A stretch of 64,000 nucleotides of DNA from Psychrosphaera algicola (GCF_028401425.1 NZ_JAQOMS010000002.1:3658001-3722000), one strand, 5' to 3'. Counted from the first letter of the stretch, positions 1 through 10,255 are shown. The notes: a model not told the origin generated them from the sequence alone. Translations and numbers: made by a program.

Positions 1-1
1 C

Positions 2-877
2 AATTTCAGCCTGTTAAACGTGACGCAGTTTGTTCAAGACAATCATTTAGTAAACCCCGTACTTGTCGACTGTACGTCTTCTGAAAGTGTTGCAAGTCAA
101 TACGTAGAATTTTTAGCTGCAGGTTTCCATATCGTTACGCCAAATAAAAAGGCTAATACGGGTAGCATGGCATATTACAACGAGTTACGTGATACCGCAC
201 AGTCAACAATGCGTCGATTCTTATATGAAACGACCGTTGGTGCAGGCTTACCAGTTATCGATACATTGCAAGGGTTGTTCAATGCCGGTGATGAATTAGT
301 TGCATTTGAAGGGATATTGTCGGGTTCTTTGTCTTATATCTTTGGCAAATTAGACGAAGGAAAAACCATTTCTGAAGCAACAATCGAAGCGCGTAATTTA
401 GGTTATACCGAACCAGACCCACGTGATGACTTAAGTGGTATGGACGTGGCGCGTAAGTTATTAATCATGGCGCGTGAAGCTGGATTAAACCTTGAATTAT
501 CAGACATCGAAGTTGAATCTGTATTGGGCAACGACTTTGACGCCACTGGCAGTGTTGATGAATTTATCGCAAAATTACCGAGTTTAGATCCAACGTTTGC
601 TGCCTTGATTGATAACGCCAAATCAAGCGACGAAGTATTACGATATGTTGGTGAAATTAAAGACGGAAAATGTAAAGTTAAGATCGTTTCAGTCGGCGCT
701 GACAATCCATTATTTGCCGTTAAAAATGGCGAAAATGCATTAGCGATTCATAGTCGTTATTATCAACCAATTCCGTTTGTTTTACGCGGATATGGCGCTG
801 GTGCCGCTGTCACAGCAGCGGGTGTGTTTGGCGATGTAATGCGTACATTGAGTTGGCAACAAGAGGTGATGCTGTGA
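2..877 (+). CDS. thrA: Aspartokinase/homoserine dehydrogenase I, C-terminal part (partial)
   Basis: The reading frame is already open at base 2, so this is the 3' end of a longer gene; the aspartokinase domain and the NADP-binding start of the dehydrogenase lie outside the window. The visible part is the homoserine dehydrogenase catalytic domain, which reduces aspartate semialdehyde to homoserine. Diagnostic motifs are VDCTSS, TPNKKAN, GAGLPVI, GILSGSLSYIFG and GYTEPDPRDDLSGMDVARK, the last carrying the catalytic Asp/Lys region. The C-terminus (LRTLSW region) matches the usual end of ThrA. The stop codon overlaps the GTG start of thrB by four bases (GTGA), consistent with a translationally coupled thrABC operon. 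Confidence 0.96.
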   Translation, partial: NFSLLNVTQFVQDNHLVNPVLVDCTSSESVASQYVEFLAAGFHIVTPNKKANTGSMAYYNELRDTAQSTMRRFLYETTVGAGLPVIDTLQGLFNAGDELVAFEGILSGSLSYIFGKLDEGKTISEATIEARNLGYTEPDPRDDLSGMDVARKLLIMAREAGLNLELSDIEVESVLGNDFDATGSVDEFIAKLPSLDPTFAALIDNAKSSDEVLRYVGEIKDGKCKVKIVSVGADNPLFAVKNGENALAIHSRYYQPIPFVLRGYGAGAAVTAAGVFGDVMRTLSWQQEVML

Positions 878-1827
878 GTCAGATAGGACAACGCGCTTCA
901 GCGTTTGCGCCAGCAAGTTCTGGCAACGTTAGCGTCGGGTTTGATTTGCTTGGCGCTGCGCTTCTACGTATCGATGGTGGCGAACTTGGTGACCGTGTTA
1001 ATGTTGAATTTGCAGAGCAGGACGAGCTGAAAAATTCGGGTGAATATGCCCACGTGTGTCCAGATGATGCTGAGCAAAATCTAGCGTGGCAAGCTTACCG
1101 CCTGTTTCGCAGTAAATTAGCAAATGAGAGTTTTCCAAAAGTAAAAATGGAACTGGTAAAATCGTTGCCAGTGGGCAGTGGATTAGGTTCTAGTGCCTGT
1201 TCTGTGGTTGCAAGTTTAACCGCCTTGAATCGATTGTTTGGTCATTATTTTAGCGATAATGACATGTTACTGATGATGGGTGAAATTGAAGCCGCAGCAA
1301 GCGGTGACTTGCATTATGACAATGTCGCGCCTAGTTATTTTGGCGGACTACAATTAATGTCACCGTCAACGGATGAGCCGGTGCTAGATTTACCAATACC
1401 AGATCAATGGTATGTTGTTGTCGCGTTTCCTAGCTTTGCTTTCCCGACCAAACAAGCTCGAGAAGTATTGCCAAAACAGTACGACAAACATGATGTTATT
1501 GCCAATGCTCAAAATCTATCTGTGTTTATTACGCAGTTATTTAAGGGGCAACAAGTTAAAGCGGCCTGAGCAATTAAAGATGTCGTGGCTGAACCTTTTA
1601 GAGGCGAATTAATCAAAGGTTTTGTTAGTGCGCGTAACGCATTAGTGGAACAAGGGGCTTTAGCGGTTGGAATTAGTGGGGCAGGGCCAACATTGTTTGC
1701 TGTAACCACTGAGTTAGCAGAAGCCAAAAACTACGAACAATATTTGAATGAGCATTACCTTCAATCGGAGAATGGTTTTGCCCATATATGTAGAATTGCC
1801 CCGCAGGGTGCAAAACATCTAGATTAA
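874..1827 (+). CDS. thrB: Homoserine kinase, interrupted by an apparent in-frame stop
   Basis: GHMP-family kinase that phosphorylates homoserine in threonine synthesis. The GTG at 874 is preferred because an AGAGGT Shine-Dalgarno lies just upstream and it overlaps the thrA stop. The APASSGNVSVGFDLLGAA start and the ATP-binding loop PVGSGLGSSAC are intact, as are the C-terminal GISGAGPTLFA and HICR motifs. A TGA at 1567-1569 interrupts the frame between residues KAA and KDVVAEP. Removing the T at about 1567 and adding one A to the run near 1576 gives KAAEQLKDVVAEP, which aligns better with E. coli (AAKLMKDVIAEP) than the literal reading. Two compensating read errors are therefore likelier than a nonsense mutation. 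The expected product is about 317 residues. Confidence 0.93.
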
Positions 1828-1870
1828 CCCAGTAAATACTGGAATAAAGTAAGAAGTAACGAGGATTTCA

Positions 1871-3148
1871 ATGTTGTTAGCCAATATAAAACATAACGAC
1901 CAACAGGTAACGTTTGAGCAAGCAGTAAAAATTGGCTTAGGTCGTGATCAAGGTCTATTTTTTCCACAAAAAATTACTCCGCTTGAAAACTTGAGTGAAC
2001 TACTGGCAATGCCGTTTGTTGAACGTAGTGGAATAATTATTTCTCATTTATTAAACGGTGAAATCAATGTAGCTGATGCAACAGCTATGATTAAAAATGC
2101 CTTTGAGTTCCCAGCACCTTTAGCCAATGTTACTAGTAATATCTATAACTTAGAGTTGTTTCATGGTCCAACGTTAGCATTTAAAGACTTTGGCGCGCGA
2201 TTTATGGCTCAGTGTTTAAGTCGTTTTTCCCAGGATGGCAAGCTAACTATTCTTACAGCAACATCAGGTGATACTGGTGCGGCGGTGGCACATGCTTTTC
2301 ACGGCATTGACAACATTCGTGTTGTTATTTTGTACCCTAAAGGCAAGATAAGCTTGTTGCAGGAAAAGATGTTCTGCACATTGGGTGGTAACATTGAAAC
2401 AATCGCAGTTGAAGGCGACTTTGATGATTGCCAAGCATTAGTTAAAGCGTCTTTTGAAGACCAAGAATTACGCCAAGAAATTGGTTTGAACTCGGCAAAT
2501 TCAATTAATATCAGCCGTCTATTTGCACAGGTTTGTTACTACTTTGAAGCAATTTCACAATTGCCAGCAGAGCAACAAGATAAAGCGGTAATTTCAGTAC
2601 CAAGTGGTAATTTCGGTAACTTAACAGCTGGTATTATCGCTAAAGTATTAGGCTTACCAATTAAACGCTTTATTGCCGCTACTAACGCCAATGATACCGT
2701 TCCACGTTACCTAGCTACGGGCGAATGGAAACCAAAAACGACAGTCGCGACCTTATCAAACGCTATGGATGTGAGCCAACCAAACAACTGGCCACGCGTA
2801 GAATTTATGATTGAGCAAGGTTGGTTTGATAAAAGCTTGTTATCAAGCTACATGATTGACGAAGACTTAACGCAAATGGGTGTTAAAGAACTTTATCAAA
2901 TGGACTACTTGTCAGAGCCCCATGGTGCGATAGCGTATAAAGCGTTAAAACACGAAATTAAAGAAGGCGAAGTTGGGATCTTTTTAGGTACCGCTCATCC
3001 AGCTAAATTTAAAGAAAGCGTTGAAAACATTTTGGGTGAATTAATTTCATTGCCTAAAGAACTAGCAGACGTCGCTGGGAAAACACTATTGTCTAGTGAG
3101 ATGGCGCCTGAATTTGCTAAACTACGAGCCTACTTAACAAATCAATAG
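1871..3148 (+). CDS. thrC: Threonine synthase
   Basis: PLP-dependent enzyme converting O-phosphohomoserine to threonine, the last step of the pathway. It is 425 residues, close to E. coli ThrC (428), and has no breaks. The PLP-binding lysine lies in LAFKDFGARF; the substrate and phosphate-binding segments TATSGDTGAAVAHAF and VPSGNFGN are present. The ATG at 1871 follows a GAGGA ribosome site at about 1860. It sits 43 bases after thrB, completing thrABC, and is followed 12 bases later by ung on the same strand, so ung may be co-transcribed. Confidence 0.97.
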   Translation: MLLANIKHNDQQVTFEQAVKIGLGRDQGLFFPQKITPLENLSELLAMPFVERSGIIISHLLNGEINVADATAMIKNAFEFPAPLANVTSNIYNLELFHGPTLAFKDFGARFMAQCLSRFSQDGKLTILTATSGDTGAAVAHAFHGIDNIRVVILYPKGKISLLQEKMFCTLGGNIETIAVEGDFDDCQALVKASFEDQELRQEIGLNSANSINISRLFAQVCYYFEAISQLPAEQQDKAVISVPSGNFGNLTAGIIAKVLGLPIKRFIAATNANDTVPRYLATGEWKPKTTVATLSNAMDVSQPNNWPRVEFMIEQGWFDKSLLSSYMIDEDLTQMGVKELYQMDYLSEPHGAIAYKALKHEIKEGEVGIFLGTAHPAKFKESVENILGELISLPKELADVAGKTLLSSEMAPEFAKLRAYLTNQ

Positions 3149-3160
3149 GCAAGGTTATCT

Positions 3161-3830
3161 TTGAATTGGCAAACCTTAATTGAGCAACAAAAGCAGCTAA
3201 CGTATTTTCAACAGATTGAAGCTAAATTAGCTGCCGAGGTGGAAAGTGGTGCAACCGTTTATCCGCCTCAGAAAGACATTTTTTCTGCGTTTGATAATAC
3301 CCAGTTTGACCAAGTCAAAGTCGTAATTCTAGGTCAAGACCCATACCATGGACCCAATCAGGCACATGGTATGAGTTTTTCCGTTTTGCCAAGATCAAAA
3401 TTCCCCCTCATTACGTAACATGTATAAAGAATTGGCGTTAGAGTATCCAAATTTTGAGATCCCGACGCACGGTTTTTTGCAATCTTGGGCGGACCAAGGT
3501 GTGTTGTTGATCAACAGTGTCTTGACGGTTCGAGCAGGTGAACCTAATTCTCATCAAAAATGGGGTTGGGATATCTTCACCGACAATATGATAGCGGCAT
3601 TAAATCAACACAGAAGTGGCATCGTGTTTTTATTGTGGGGCGCGTTTGCACAGAAAAAGCAAAATCTAATCGACCCAGAACGTCATCATATTTTAACCGC
3701 GCCACACCCATCTCCGCTGTCGGCCAGAAGAGGATTTTTTGGTTGTGATCATTTCATCAAAACCAATGATATTTTGGTAAAGCAGAATATGGTTGCCATA
3801 AACTGGCAACCGCCATTAAGCTTAAGCTGA
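3161..3830 (+). CDS. ung: Uracil-DNA glycosylase, frameshifted
   Basis: Family 1 uracil-DNA glycosylase, which excises uracil from DNA at the start of base excision repair. The first part carries the catalytic water-activating motif GQDPYHGPNQAHG; the second carries NMYKEL, WADQGVLLINSVLTVRAG and the HPSPLSARRGFFG leucine-loop motif with the catalytic His. The two parts lie in different frames and meet at about 3395-3412, where the conserved segment between SVLP and PSLRNMYKEL is garbled. Restoring two single bases, one of them in the CCCCC run at 3403-3407, recovers the conserved KIPPSLRNM stretch. TTG at 3161 is the likely start, because the protein begins LNWQTL like the LTWHDV of E. coli. 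The reconstructed length is about 224 residues. Confidence 0.93.
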
Positions 3831-3851
3831 ACGGTATAGTCGACTTAAAGC

Positions 3852-3885
3852 AAAAAAGCCCAACTGGTTAAAGTTGGGCTTTTTT
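3852..3885. terminator. Bidirectional intrinsic terminator
   Basis: A perfect 14-base stem (A6 then GCCCAACT, and its complement ending in T6) around a six-base loop. The A and T tracts allow it to end ung on the plus strand and the convergent DUF3545 gene on the minus strand. The stop codon of the minus-strand gene (3884-3886) lies inside the T tract. Confidence 0.9.
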
Positions 3886-4063
3886 AAAAATCTAATTCTG
3901 CTAAATCATATTCCATTGATGGGTCGATATCTTTAAGTTCGTCGCGAAGACGATACTTTTCTTTTATCGACTCTATTTCGCGCCACTTACGCTTTGATGC
4001 TCGTTTTGAAGACGGTTTGTTATTTTGTACAGCACTTTCGAATAACTCAGCTAGACCTTCCAT
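3884..4063 (-). CDS. DUF3545 family small protein
   Basis: A 59-residue protein starting with ATG at 4063. The middle is a basic segment (SSKRASKRKWREIE) followed by a charged helix and an acidic C-terminus (EYDLAELDF). The WREIE core and acidic tail are what I recall of the gammaproteobacterial DUF3545 family. No function is established to my knowledge. It converges on ung and shares its terminator. Family assignment is from pattern memory; the coding call rests on the conserved-looking composition and the fit between two terminators. Confidence 0.75.
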   Translation of the reverse strand: MEGLAELFESAVQNNKPSSKRASKRKWREIESIKEKYRLRDELKDIDPSMEYDLAELDF

Positions 4064-4243
4064 AATGGCCCCTTAACGTCGTATTAAAATTTTTATTGTT
4101 ATAAGGAATACTCAGTACATTTTTCGATGCCTGAATAATGCTTAACGCAACATTTACCATAACGCCGTTAAAAGTAAAATACTTTTGTGAAAAAATATGA
4201 CCAGTTTATGAAACTAATTTGAACAATTTGTCGGGAAAGTAAG

Positions 4244-5127
4244 CTATTTCCTAGGTTTTATAAGGCCTGTAGTCAACATAACGCCTAATAAAATAAGCAG
4301 ACCACCAAACAACATATTGATAAATAGTTGCTCATCTAAGAAGACGTTACCAAATACCACACCAAATATCGGAATAAGGTAGGTTACCATCATGGCTTTT
4401 GTTGGGCCGGTATTTTCAATCAATCGATAAAATAACACATAAGCAATACCCGTACTGAAAACACCAAGACAAGTTATAGCAAGCCAAGCGTTGCTTGAGA
4501 CTGAAGACCATTCTAAAGAGCTGCTGAGGAGCACTGGGAGCATAATGATAGCGCTGCATGCCATTGTACTCGATGCAACTAAAAGTGGCGGTACGCCTTG
4601 TAGAAAGCGTTTAGAGTAGTTTGCAGATATACCGTATAAACACGTTGCTGTAACAACGGCTAATATTGCAAAGACTTCGGCATTAACACCGTGAGTGAGC
4701 TTATGAGATGACAGTACAACAACCCCCGCAAAGCCAACAAACAAACCAAACCAAGCGCTTTTACTTAACGTTACCGACAAAATTATAAAGCTAAACACTG
4801 CGCCCCATAAAGGGGTGACCCCATTAATTATCGAGGACAAACCCGCATCGATATTCATTGCTGCATAGCCAAACAACATAAATGGCAGAACTGAGTTGCC
4901 TATTCCAACGAATATTATGGGTTTAATGAAAGGTTTAATTGATTTCTGTTTGCTAAATTTTGTGGCCGTTAAGTACAGCAAGGGACTGAGTGTGAGCGCC
5001 GCAATGATGATCCTAAGGGACGCTAAATTTGTTGCGCCTAACTCAGGAGCCGCAACACGCATGAATAAAAACGACGCCCCCAAAGAGCGGATAAAATAAG
5101 TAATTCGACAAAATGTTTCGCGGCCAC
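4244..5127 (-). CDS. EamA/DMT-family membrane transporter, N-terminal frameshift
   Basis: A drug/metabolite-transporter family protein with about ten hydrophobic helices in two EamA repeats (first repeat GASFLFMRVAAPELG, second begins near ATCLYGISANYSKRF). The substrate cannot be told from sequence; relatives export amino acids or metabolites. The continuous frame begins only at TTG 5083, but another frame immediately upstream encodes ELLILSALWG, the normal start of this family. The two join if one G is restored to the GGGGG run at about 5077-5081. A GTG at 5127 is then the best visible start, with only a weak ribosome site, so the start is uncertain. Confidence 0.85.
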
Positions 5128-5160
5128 GTTGTACTCAACTATAAAAATTAACTGTCAGGC

Positions 5161-5186
5161 AAAAAAACGCCTCACTAAGGAGGCGA
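5161..5186 (-). terminator. Intrinsic terminator of pgi
   Basis: GCCTC/GAGGC hairpin (extended to CGCCTC/GAGGCG) followed on the minus strand by seven T residues (A7 at 5161-5167). It lies 27 bases beyond the pgi stop. Confidence 0.85.
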
Positions 5187-5212
5187 ATTATAACACTATA
5201 TTTGACAATGAG

Positions 5213-6841
5213 TTACTTGATGACCGCTCTAAACATGTCAACTAACTGCTGAGTAGACGAGTCGAGTTCCGGTTGCGCTTTATCTTGTAATGCGTCTAGC
5301 ACTCGGTTACCTAACACTTTCCCTAGTTCAACACCCCATTGGTCAAAGCTATTGATATTCCAAATAACGCCTTGAACAAATACTTTATGCTCATACAAGG
5401 CGATTAGAGAACCGAGTTGTTTTGGAGATAATTCATCCATCAACAGGGTATTTGACGGGCGGTTACTAAGGCATAAACTTATGTTTAGCCAGTTTTTCCG
5501 CTTCGTCAGCATCAACGCCTTTTGCAAGTAAGGCGGCTTTGATTTCTTCTCTTGTTTCACCTTGCATTAACGCTTGAGTCTGCGCAAAACAGTTTGACGC
5601 TAACATTTGGTGATGTTCAATTTCGTCATGTGCTGGTTTTACTGGCAAAATGAAATCCGCTGGAACAACGGTATTGCCTTGATGCATTAGTTGGTGGAAG
5701 GCATGTTGGCCATTTGTGCCTTCGCCGCCCCAAATAATAGGACCAGTTGAGTATTCAATTTCTTCATCCTCGTGGCTCGTACGTTTACCGTTTGATTCCA
5801 TATCCAGTTGTTGGACGTATGCTGGGAATCCGCGCAGATAATGCGAGTACGGTAACAATACGTGGCTTTGGCAGCCAAAAAGTTGCTATACCAAACACCA
5901 AGTACGCCCAAAATTACAGGTAAATTTTTGGCTAAAGGTGTATTTTGGAAGTGATCATCCATATCACGAGCACCGTCAAGTACCGCGGAAAAATTGTCGT
6001 AACCAACGGCAAGGGCAATAGGTAGGCCAATCGCTGACCAAAGTGAATAACGACCACCAACCCAATCCCACATTGGGAAGATATTTTCTTCAGCGATGCC
6101 AAATTCTGTTGCTTTGGCAATATTGCTCGAAACACACATAAAATGTTTTGCGATATCAGTAAATTTCGCACCAGACGCCAAAAACCACTCACGGGTTGTT
6201 AACGTATTTTGCAAGGTTTCTTGGGTCGTGAAGGACTTAGAACTCATTACAATTAGTGTTGTTTCAGCGTTTAATTTAGCCAAAACGTCAGTTATATGAT
6301 GACCATCAACATTAGCAACAAAATGTACTTTGATTGCTTTTTGTTGATAAGGTTTTAACGCTTCAGTAACAATTTTAGGACCTAAAAATGAACCGCCTAT
6401 CCCAATGGCAACAACGTCAGTAAATGTTTTTCCGGTGTACCCTTGGCGAGTGCCGTTGTGAACTTCTGCGACAAATTGTTTGATCTTGGCAAGCGTAGCG
6501 TGAACTTCATCAACTACGTTTTCGCCATCTACTAATACCGAATCGCCTTTGGCTCTGCGCAATGCGGTATGTAAAACTGCGCGTTGTTCAGATAAGTTGA
6601 TAACTTCTCCGGCAAACATAGCGTCACGTTTTGATTCAACACCTGAGTCACGGGCAAGTGAAAGCAGGGCGTTCAAACTTTGCTGGTCTATTCGGTTTTT
6701 TGAGTAATCTAATGTAAATCCGCACGCTTTTGTGGTGAATGTTGCTGCTCGATTTTGATCGGCTGCAAACAAATCACGCATATGGCTCGGTTTCATGCGG
6801 TTATATTCTTGCTCGACATTTTGCCATGCTTGATTGCTCAT
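5213..6841 (-). CDS. pgi: Glucose-6-phosphate isomerase, two frameshifts
   Basis: Interconverts glucose-6-phosphate and fructose-6-phosphate in the cytoplasm. Family motifs run in order: GIGGSFLGPKIV, VMSSKSFTTQETL, GRYSLWSAIGLPIA, QLDMESNGKRT with the catalytic Glu region, GTNGQHAFHQLMHQG with the catalytic His region, and FDQWGVELGK with the catalytic Lys. Two breaks split it: near 5872, where one A is missing from an AAA run before HVLLPYSHYLRG, and near 5474-5480, between HKFMP and SNRPSNT. The reconstructed length is about 543 residues, normal for the family. It lies 177 bases downstream of tal on the same strand, pairing glycolysis and pentose-phosphate functions. Confidence 0.95.
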
Positions 6842-6990
6842 TAATTGGTCCTCTAAAAGCTCTTTGATTGACGTTGTAATAAGTATTACAACGATATTTA
6901 CGAAAATAAAACAAATCGATTTATAGCATTAACGTCTCCCACAACATTAACTCAATATCATCGAATTTATTAAACGTAAAGTGTAGTAGA

Positions 6991-7013
6991 AACGCGACCT
7001 AAAAGGTCGCGTT
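6991..7013 (-). terminator. Hairpin terminator after tal
   Basis: A perfect ten-base stem (AACGCGACCT and its complement) around AAA, five bases beyond the tal stop. Only a short T tract follows on the minus strand, so it may terminate incompletely and let some transcription reach pgi. Confidence 0.7.
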
Positions 7014-7018
7014 TAATT

Positions 7019-7971
7019 TTATAGTTTAGCTTGTAATAATGCTTCAAGCTTAACTTGGTCTTTGGCGAAGTTGCTTATGCCTTCAGCTAATTTTAGCGTA
7101 GCCATTGGATCTTCGTTATGATCCCAACGGAATTGCGCCTCTGTTAGTTTTTCAGGTTTAGCTTGAACTTCACCAGAAAACGTTAGTTTTCTTTCTAATG
7201 GTTGAATTTCTTGTTCAAGTTCGTCAAGTAATGCAGGTGCGATTGTTAAACGGTCACAACCAGCAAGTGCCTTGATTTCATCGGTGTTACGGAAACTCGC
7301 GCCCATAACGACAGTTTGATAACCGTGTTGTTTGTAATATTGATAAATTGAACGAACTGAAATAACACCTGGATCAGTTTCACCGGTGTATTCTTTTTGG
7401 TCCGTGTTGGCTTTATACCAATCTAAGATACGGCCAACAAATGGTGAAATTAAGTAAACGCCAGCTTCTGCACACGCACGAGCTTGGGCAAAACTAAACA
7501 ATAATGTTAGGTTACATTGAATGCCTTCCTGCTCTAATTGCTCAGCAGCTTTAATACCTTCCCATGTTGACGCTACTTTAATTAGTACGCGGTCTTTAGA
7601 AATGCCAGACTCTTCGTATAATTTAATTAACTTGTGTGCTTTAGCAATAGTCGCTGCAGTGTCAAATGAAAGACGAGCATCTACTTCAGTTGATATACGA
7701 CCTGGGATAACGGCACTGATTTCTTTACCGATTAATACGGCTAGCTTGTCACCCGCATCATCTAACTGTTGCTTAGGATCATTAGATTGGCTTTTTGCAT
7801 AGCTTACTGCTTCATCTAAATAACTCACGTACTCTGGGATCTGAGCCGCTTTTAACAATAAAGAAGGGTTTGTCGTGGCGTCGACTGGTTGGAATTTTTT
7901 ATCGCTTCGATTTCACCCGTATCTGCGACGACAGTTGTCATTTCTCTTAATTGCTGTAATACACTTGCCAT
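7019..7971 (-). CDS. tal: Transaldolase, N-terminal frameshift
   Basis: Class I transaldolase of the non-oxidative pentose phosphate pathway. The Schiff-base lysine is in VLIKVASTWEG; NLTLLFSFAQARACAEAG, SPFVGRILDWYK and VVMGASFRN are conserved. The start is ATG at 7971, giving ASVLQQLREMTTVVADTGEIEAIKK; the frame then slips in the A run at about 7896-7901, and restoring one A gives FQPVDATTNPSLLLKAAQ. The reconstructed protein is 317 residues, the same as E. coli TalB. The 250 bases upstream, shared with the divergent DUF3429 gene, must hold its promoter. Confidence 0.95.
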
Positions 7972-8223
7972 TTTTGGCTCCTAAAATTAACTGAATATTT
8001 GGTGTTTATCTAATTGCAGATTGGATTTTGTAGTTCTGTAACTTTATTACAAAAACAGTCTTTCATCAAGTGGAATTCACATTTACCTGTAGGTAAATTA
8101 CAAACTGTGACGCTATTGTACAAGTACAACAGGTAATTCTGTTATTATGATTTTTCTTGTGAAATAACGGAATTCTATTAAGGTAACCGCTGAAATTCCT
8201 TGCAATTAGAATATTGAACAAAT

Positions 8224-8706
8224 ATGACCGAATCATTACAACAAAATAGTCAAAATAGCCTGAACTCTCAAGTGCGCATAGTCACCTTTGCAGGGGTACT
8301 CCCTTTTGTTTTCTTTACCTTTTGTGTTTGGTTTCCACAACTGAATCCATTTAAAATTGATGCCTTGGTTATTTTCCGCTTTTATAGCATCGTTATTTTA
8401 AGTTTTATGGCTGGGGCATTATGGCCTTTGGGTTTTATCGCAGATCTTTCGACCGATAAACGCCAAGTGGTTAGATCTGGACTGTTATGGGGCAGCATAA
8501 TGATTGCACTTGCCGGTTGGGGAACTTTGTTTTTACTGCCTAAAGTGGCAATTTTTGTTTCAGCGTTGCTGTTTTTAGTCATTTGGCAAATAGAAAATAA
8601 AACCCAATTAGTGAAAAGTTATCCACAGTGGTATGCAAGTCTCCGGGCTGGTGTAACTATGGTTGTCGCGATAACACATATGTCCGTTTGGATGACAATT
8701 GCCTAA
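8224..8706 (+). CDS. DUF3429 family integral membrane protein
   Basis: A 160-residue protein with about four hydrophobic segments (VTFAGVLPFVFFTFCVWF, FYSIVILSFMAGALWPLGF, LWGSIMIALAGWGTLFLL and a C-terminal helix). The GVLPF start and SFMAGALWP region match what I recall of DUF3429, a family of small inner-membrane proteins with no established function. The gene is intact and stands alone, divergent from tal. The first 18 residues are polar and Asn/Gln-rich, so they are likely a cytoplasmic leader rather than a signal peptide. Confidence 0.8.
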   Translation: MTESLQQNSQNSLNSQVRIVTFAGVLPFVFFTFCVWFPQLNPFKIDALVIFRFYSIVILSFMAGALWPLGFIADLSTDKRQVVRSGLLWGSIMIALAGWGTLFLLPKVAIFVSALLFLVIWQIENKTQLVKSYPQWYASLRAGVTMVVAITHMSVWMTIA

Positions 8707-8842
8707 GCATATTTAAAGGTCCTCAAAGTGGGTTAACAATGTCATCGTAGGGACAAATCAACGTCATCGCTTTTTTATGTTAGTGCGTGGGCGTTAATTT
8801 GGTAAACTAGTTGCAGTTTATGGCAGTAATTGATGTTGAGAT

Positions 8843-9618
8843 ATGTTGTATTTAATTTCCCCGCTAAAAATTTAGATTATGAAACACCGCCTGCTATTGC
8901 AGAGTTCACTTTACCCGAGTTGATGGATGACGCTCAAGAGTTAGCAAAAGTCTGTGTTAAATTAACGCCACAGGATTTGAGCTCGCTTATGCACATCAGT
9001 GACAAATTGGCTGGGTTAAATGCAGCTCGGTTTACACAATGGCACCCAAATTTTACCACTGAGAATGCGAAACAAGCCGTATTAGCGTTTAACGGCGACG
9101 TTTATAGTGGCCTTGAGGCAACTAAATTTAATCAACAAGAATTTGACTATGCCCAGTCGCATTTACGCATATTATCTGGCCTTTACGGGATCTTAAGACC
9201 GCTTGACCTAATGCAACCTTACCGACTTGAAATGGGGACCCGCTTAGCAAATCCTCGCGGTAAAAACTTGTATGAATTTTGGGGCGAGATAATCACCAAC
9301 AAAATTAATGAACAAATTGCAGTAACTGATTCTAATTTTGTGGTGAACCTTAGCGTCTACCGAATACTTCAAATCGGTGAAAAAGAAACAACTAAGTGTG
9401 CCATTAGTAACGCCAATGTTTAAAGATTGGAAAAATGGTCAGTATAAAATGATCAGCTTTTTTGCTAAAAAGCCCGGGGCATGATGGTTCAGTATTTGAT
9501 TAAAAACCAAATTAAAGACCTTGAAAATTTACTTAAGTTTGACATGGATGGTTATGAATATAACGCGGACTTGTCTAAGCCAAATGAACCTTGTTTCACC
9601 AGACGTATTGCAGATTGA
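8843..9618 (+). CDS. yaaA: Peroxide stress protein YaaA, three frameshifts
   Basis: YaaA (DUF328/UPF0246) limits free iron and DNA damage under hydrogen peroxide stress in E. coli. The central run from AKNLDYETP through SDKLAGLNAARF, LSGLYGILRPLDLMQPYRLEMGTRL to FWGEIITNKIN is closely conserved. The frame breaks at about 8859-8862 (C run; restoring one C gives MLYLISPAKNLDYETP), at about 9353 (one extra base before ASTEYFKSVKKK) and at about 9470 (one G missing before ARGMMVQYLIKNQ). The true end is TGA 9616-9618 after FTRRIAD. The reconstructed length is about 258 residues, as in E. coli. Confidence 0.92.
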
Positions 9619-9660
9619 TCTAGATAATTGAACAGCTTTTTAGCGCTCCATTATAAATTT

Positions 9661-9691
9661 AAAAGGGCTGTATTATTAATACAGCCCTTTT
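9661..9691. terminator. Bidirectional intrinsic terminator
   Basis: A perfect 15-base stem, AAAAGGGCTGTATTA with its complement, flanked by A and T tracts. It ends yaaA on the plus strand and the sigma-factor locus on the minus strand. Confidence 0.9.
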
Positions 9692-9733
9692 GTATTGTCA
9701 CTTTGTTAGGGTAAGAAGTGATCAAGCTATGGG

Positions 9734-10180
9734 TTAAGCTTTACTGTCATGCCAACTAAATTCACATGACTTGTCATATTCCTTCCAAACAACAGGTGTC
9801 CAGTGTTGTCCCGTTCTTATCTGTGATTTTGCATCCCGGTTAAACTTTGAGGCTAAGGCATATTTTTTATCCGCGCTCACATTTAAGGTTAATGTTTTCG
9901 CTTCGCTCGTGCCATTGAGTTGTCTAAAACGTCGAACCGTTTGATCATCTATCATTTCCTTCAGTTCGATTTCATGAGTCCCGACAGGTAAGTTCATTGT
10001 TTGTCTTTGGCCCATAATATTCTTACCATCGACTTTGTAAATAAAAGCAGGGTAGATGGATTGTGATTCTTTCGTAATGTTTTTTACCGTAATTTGACCA
10101 CATTGTTGGTCAGCCAAAACTGTGCCAGAGAAAGACGCTCCAGCAGCTATTAGGCATGTTGCGATTATGATGTGTTTCAT
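9734..10180 (-). CDS. Exported protein of unknown function, last gene of the ECF sigma locus
   Basis: A 148-residue protein with a signal peptide (basic start, hydrophobic core, likely cleavage after VLA-DQ). The mature part begins with CGQITV and ends with SCEFSWHD. It contains DGK, LPVGTHEIELK and KKYALASKF segments, each with a counterpart in the C-terminal half of the PDZ protein encoded at 11321-12273 (CGRV, DGK, LKAGRHKLLFK, KNYLLAAE, SCELKWHD). The two are therefore homologous domains, probably compact beta-rich periplasmic modules, each with two conserved Cys that could form a disulfide. I do not recognise a named family. It is intact and lies 148 bases after the Sel1 gene, on the same strand. 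Confidence 0.85.
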   Translation of the reverse strand: MKHIIIATCLIAAGASFSGTVLADQQCGQITVKNITKESQSIYPAFIYKVDGKNIMGQRQTMNLPVGTHEIELKEMIDDQTVRRFRQLNGTSEAKTLTLNVSADKKYALASKFNRDAKSQIRTGQHWTPVVWKEYDKSCEFSWHDSKA

Positions 10181-10229
10181 GTGTATTCCTCTTATTCATA
10201 AAAATGACGAACTAGAATTTTCAAATAAG

Positions 10230-10255
10230 GGCTGTCAACACTTTCCCTAACAGCC
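10230..10255 (-). terminator. Possible weak terminator or attenuator
   Basis: GGCTGT and ACAGCC pair over a 14-base loop between the Sel1 gene and the small exported protein gene. On the minus strand it is followed by CTTATTT, a poor U tract. It could reduce expression of the last gene; support is modest. Confidence 0.35.

Noticed and set aside
1567..1569. TGA in thrB as a selenocysteine codon or programmed readthrough
   Set aside because: Homoserine kinase has no known selenoprotein form, no SECIS-like hairpin is evident after the codon, and two local indels explain it with better conservation.
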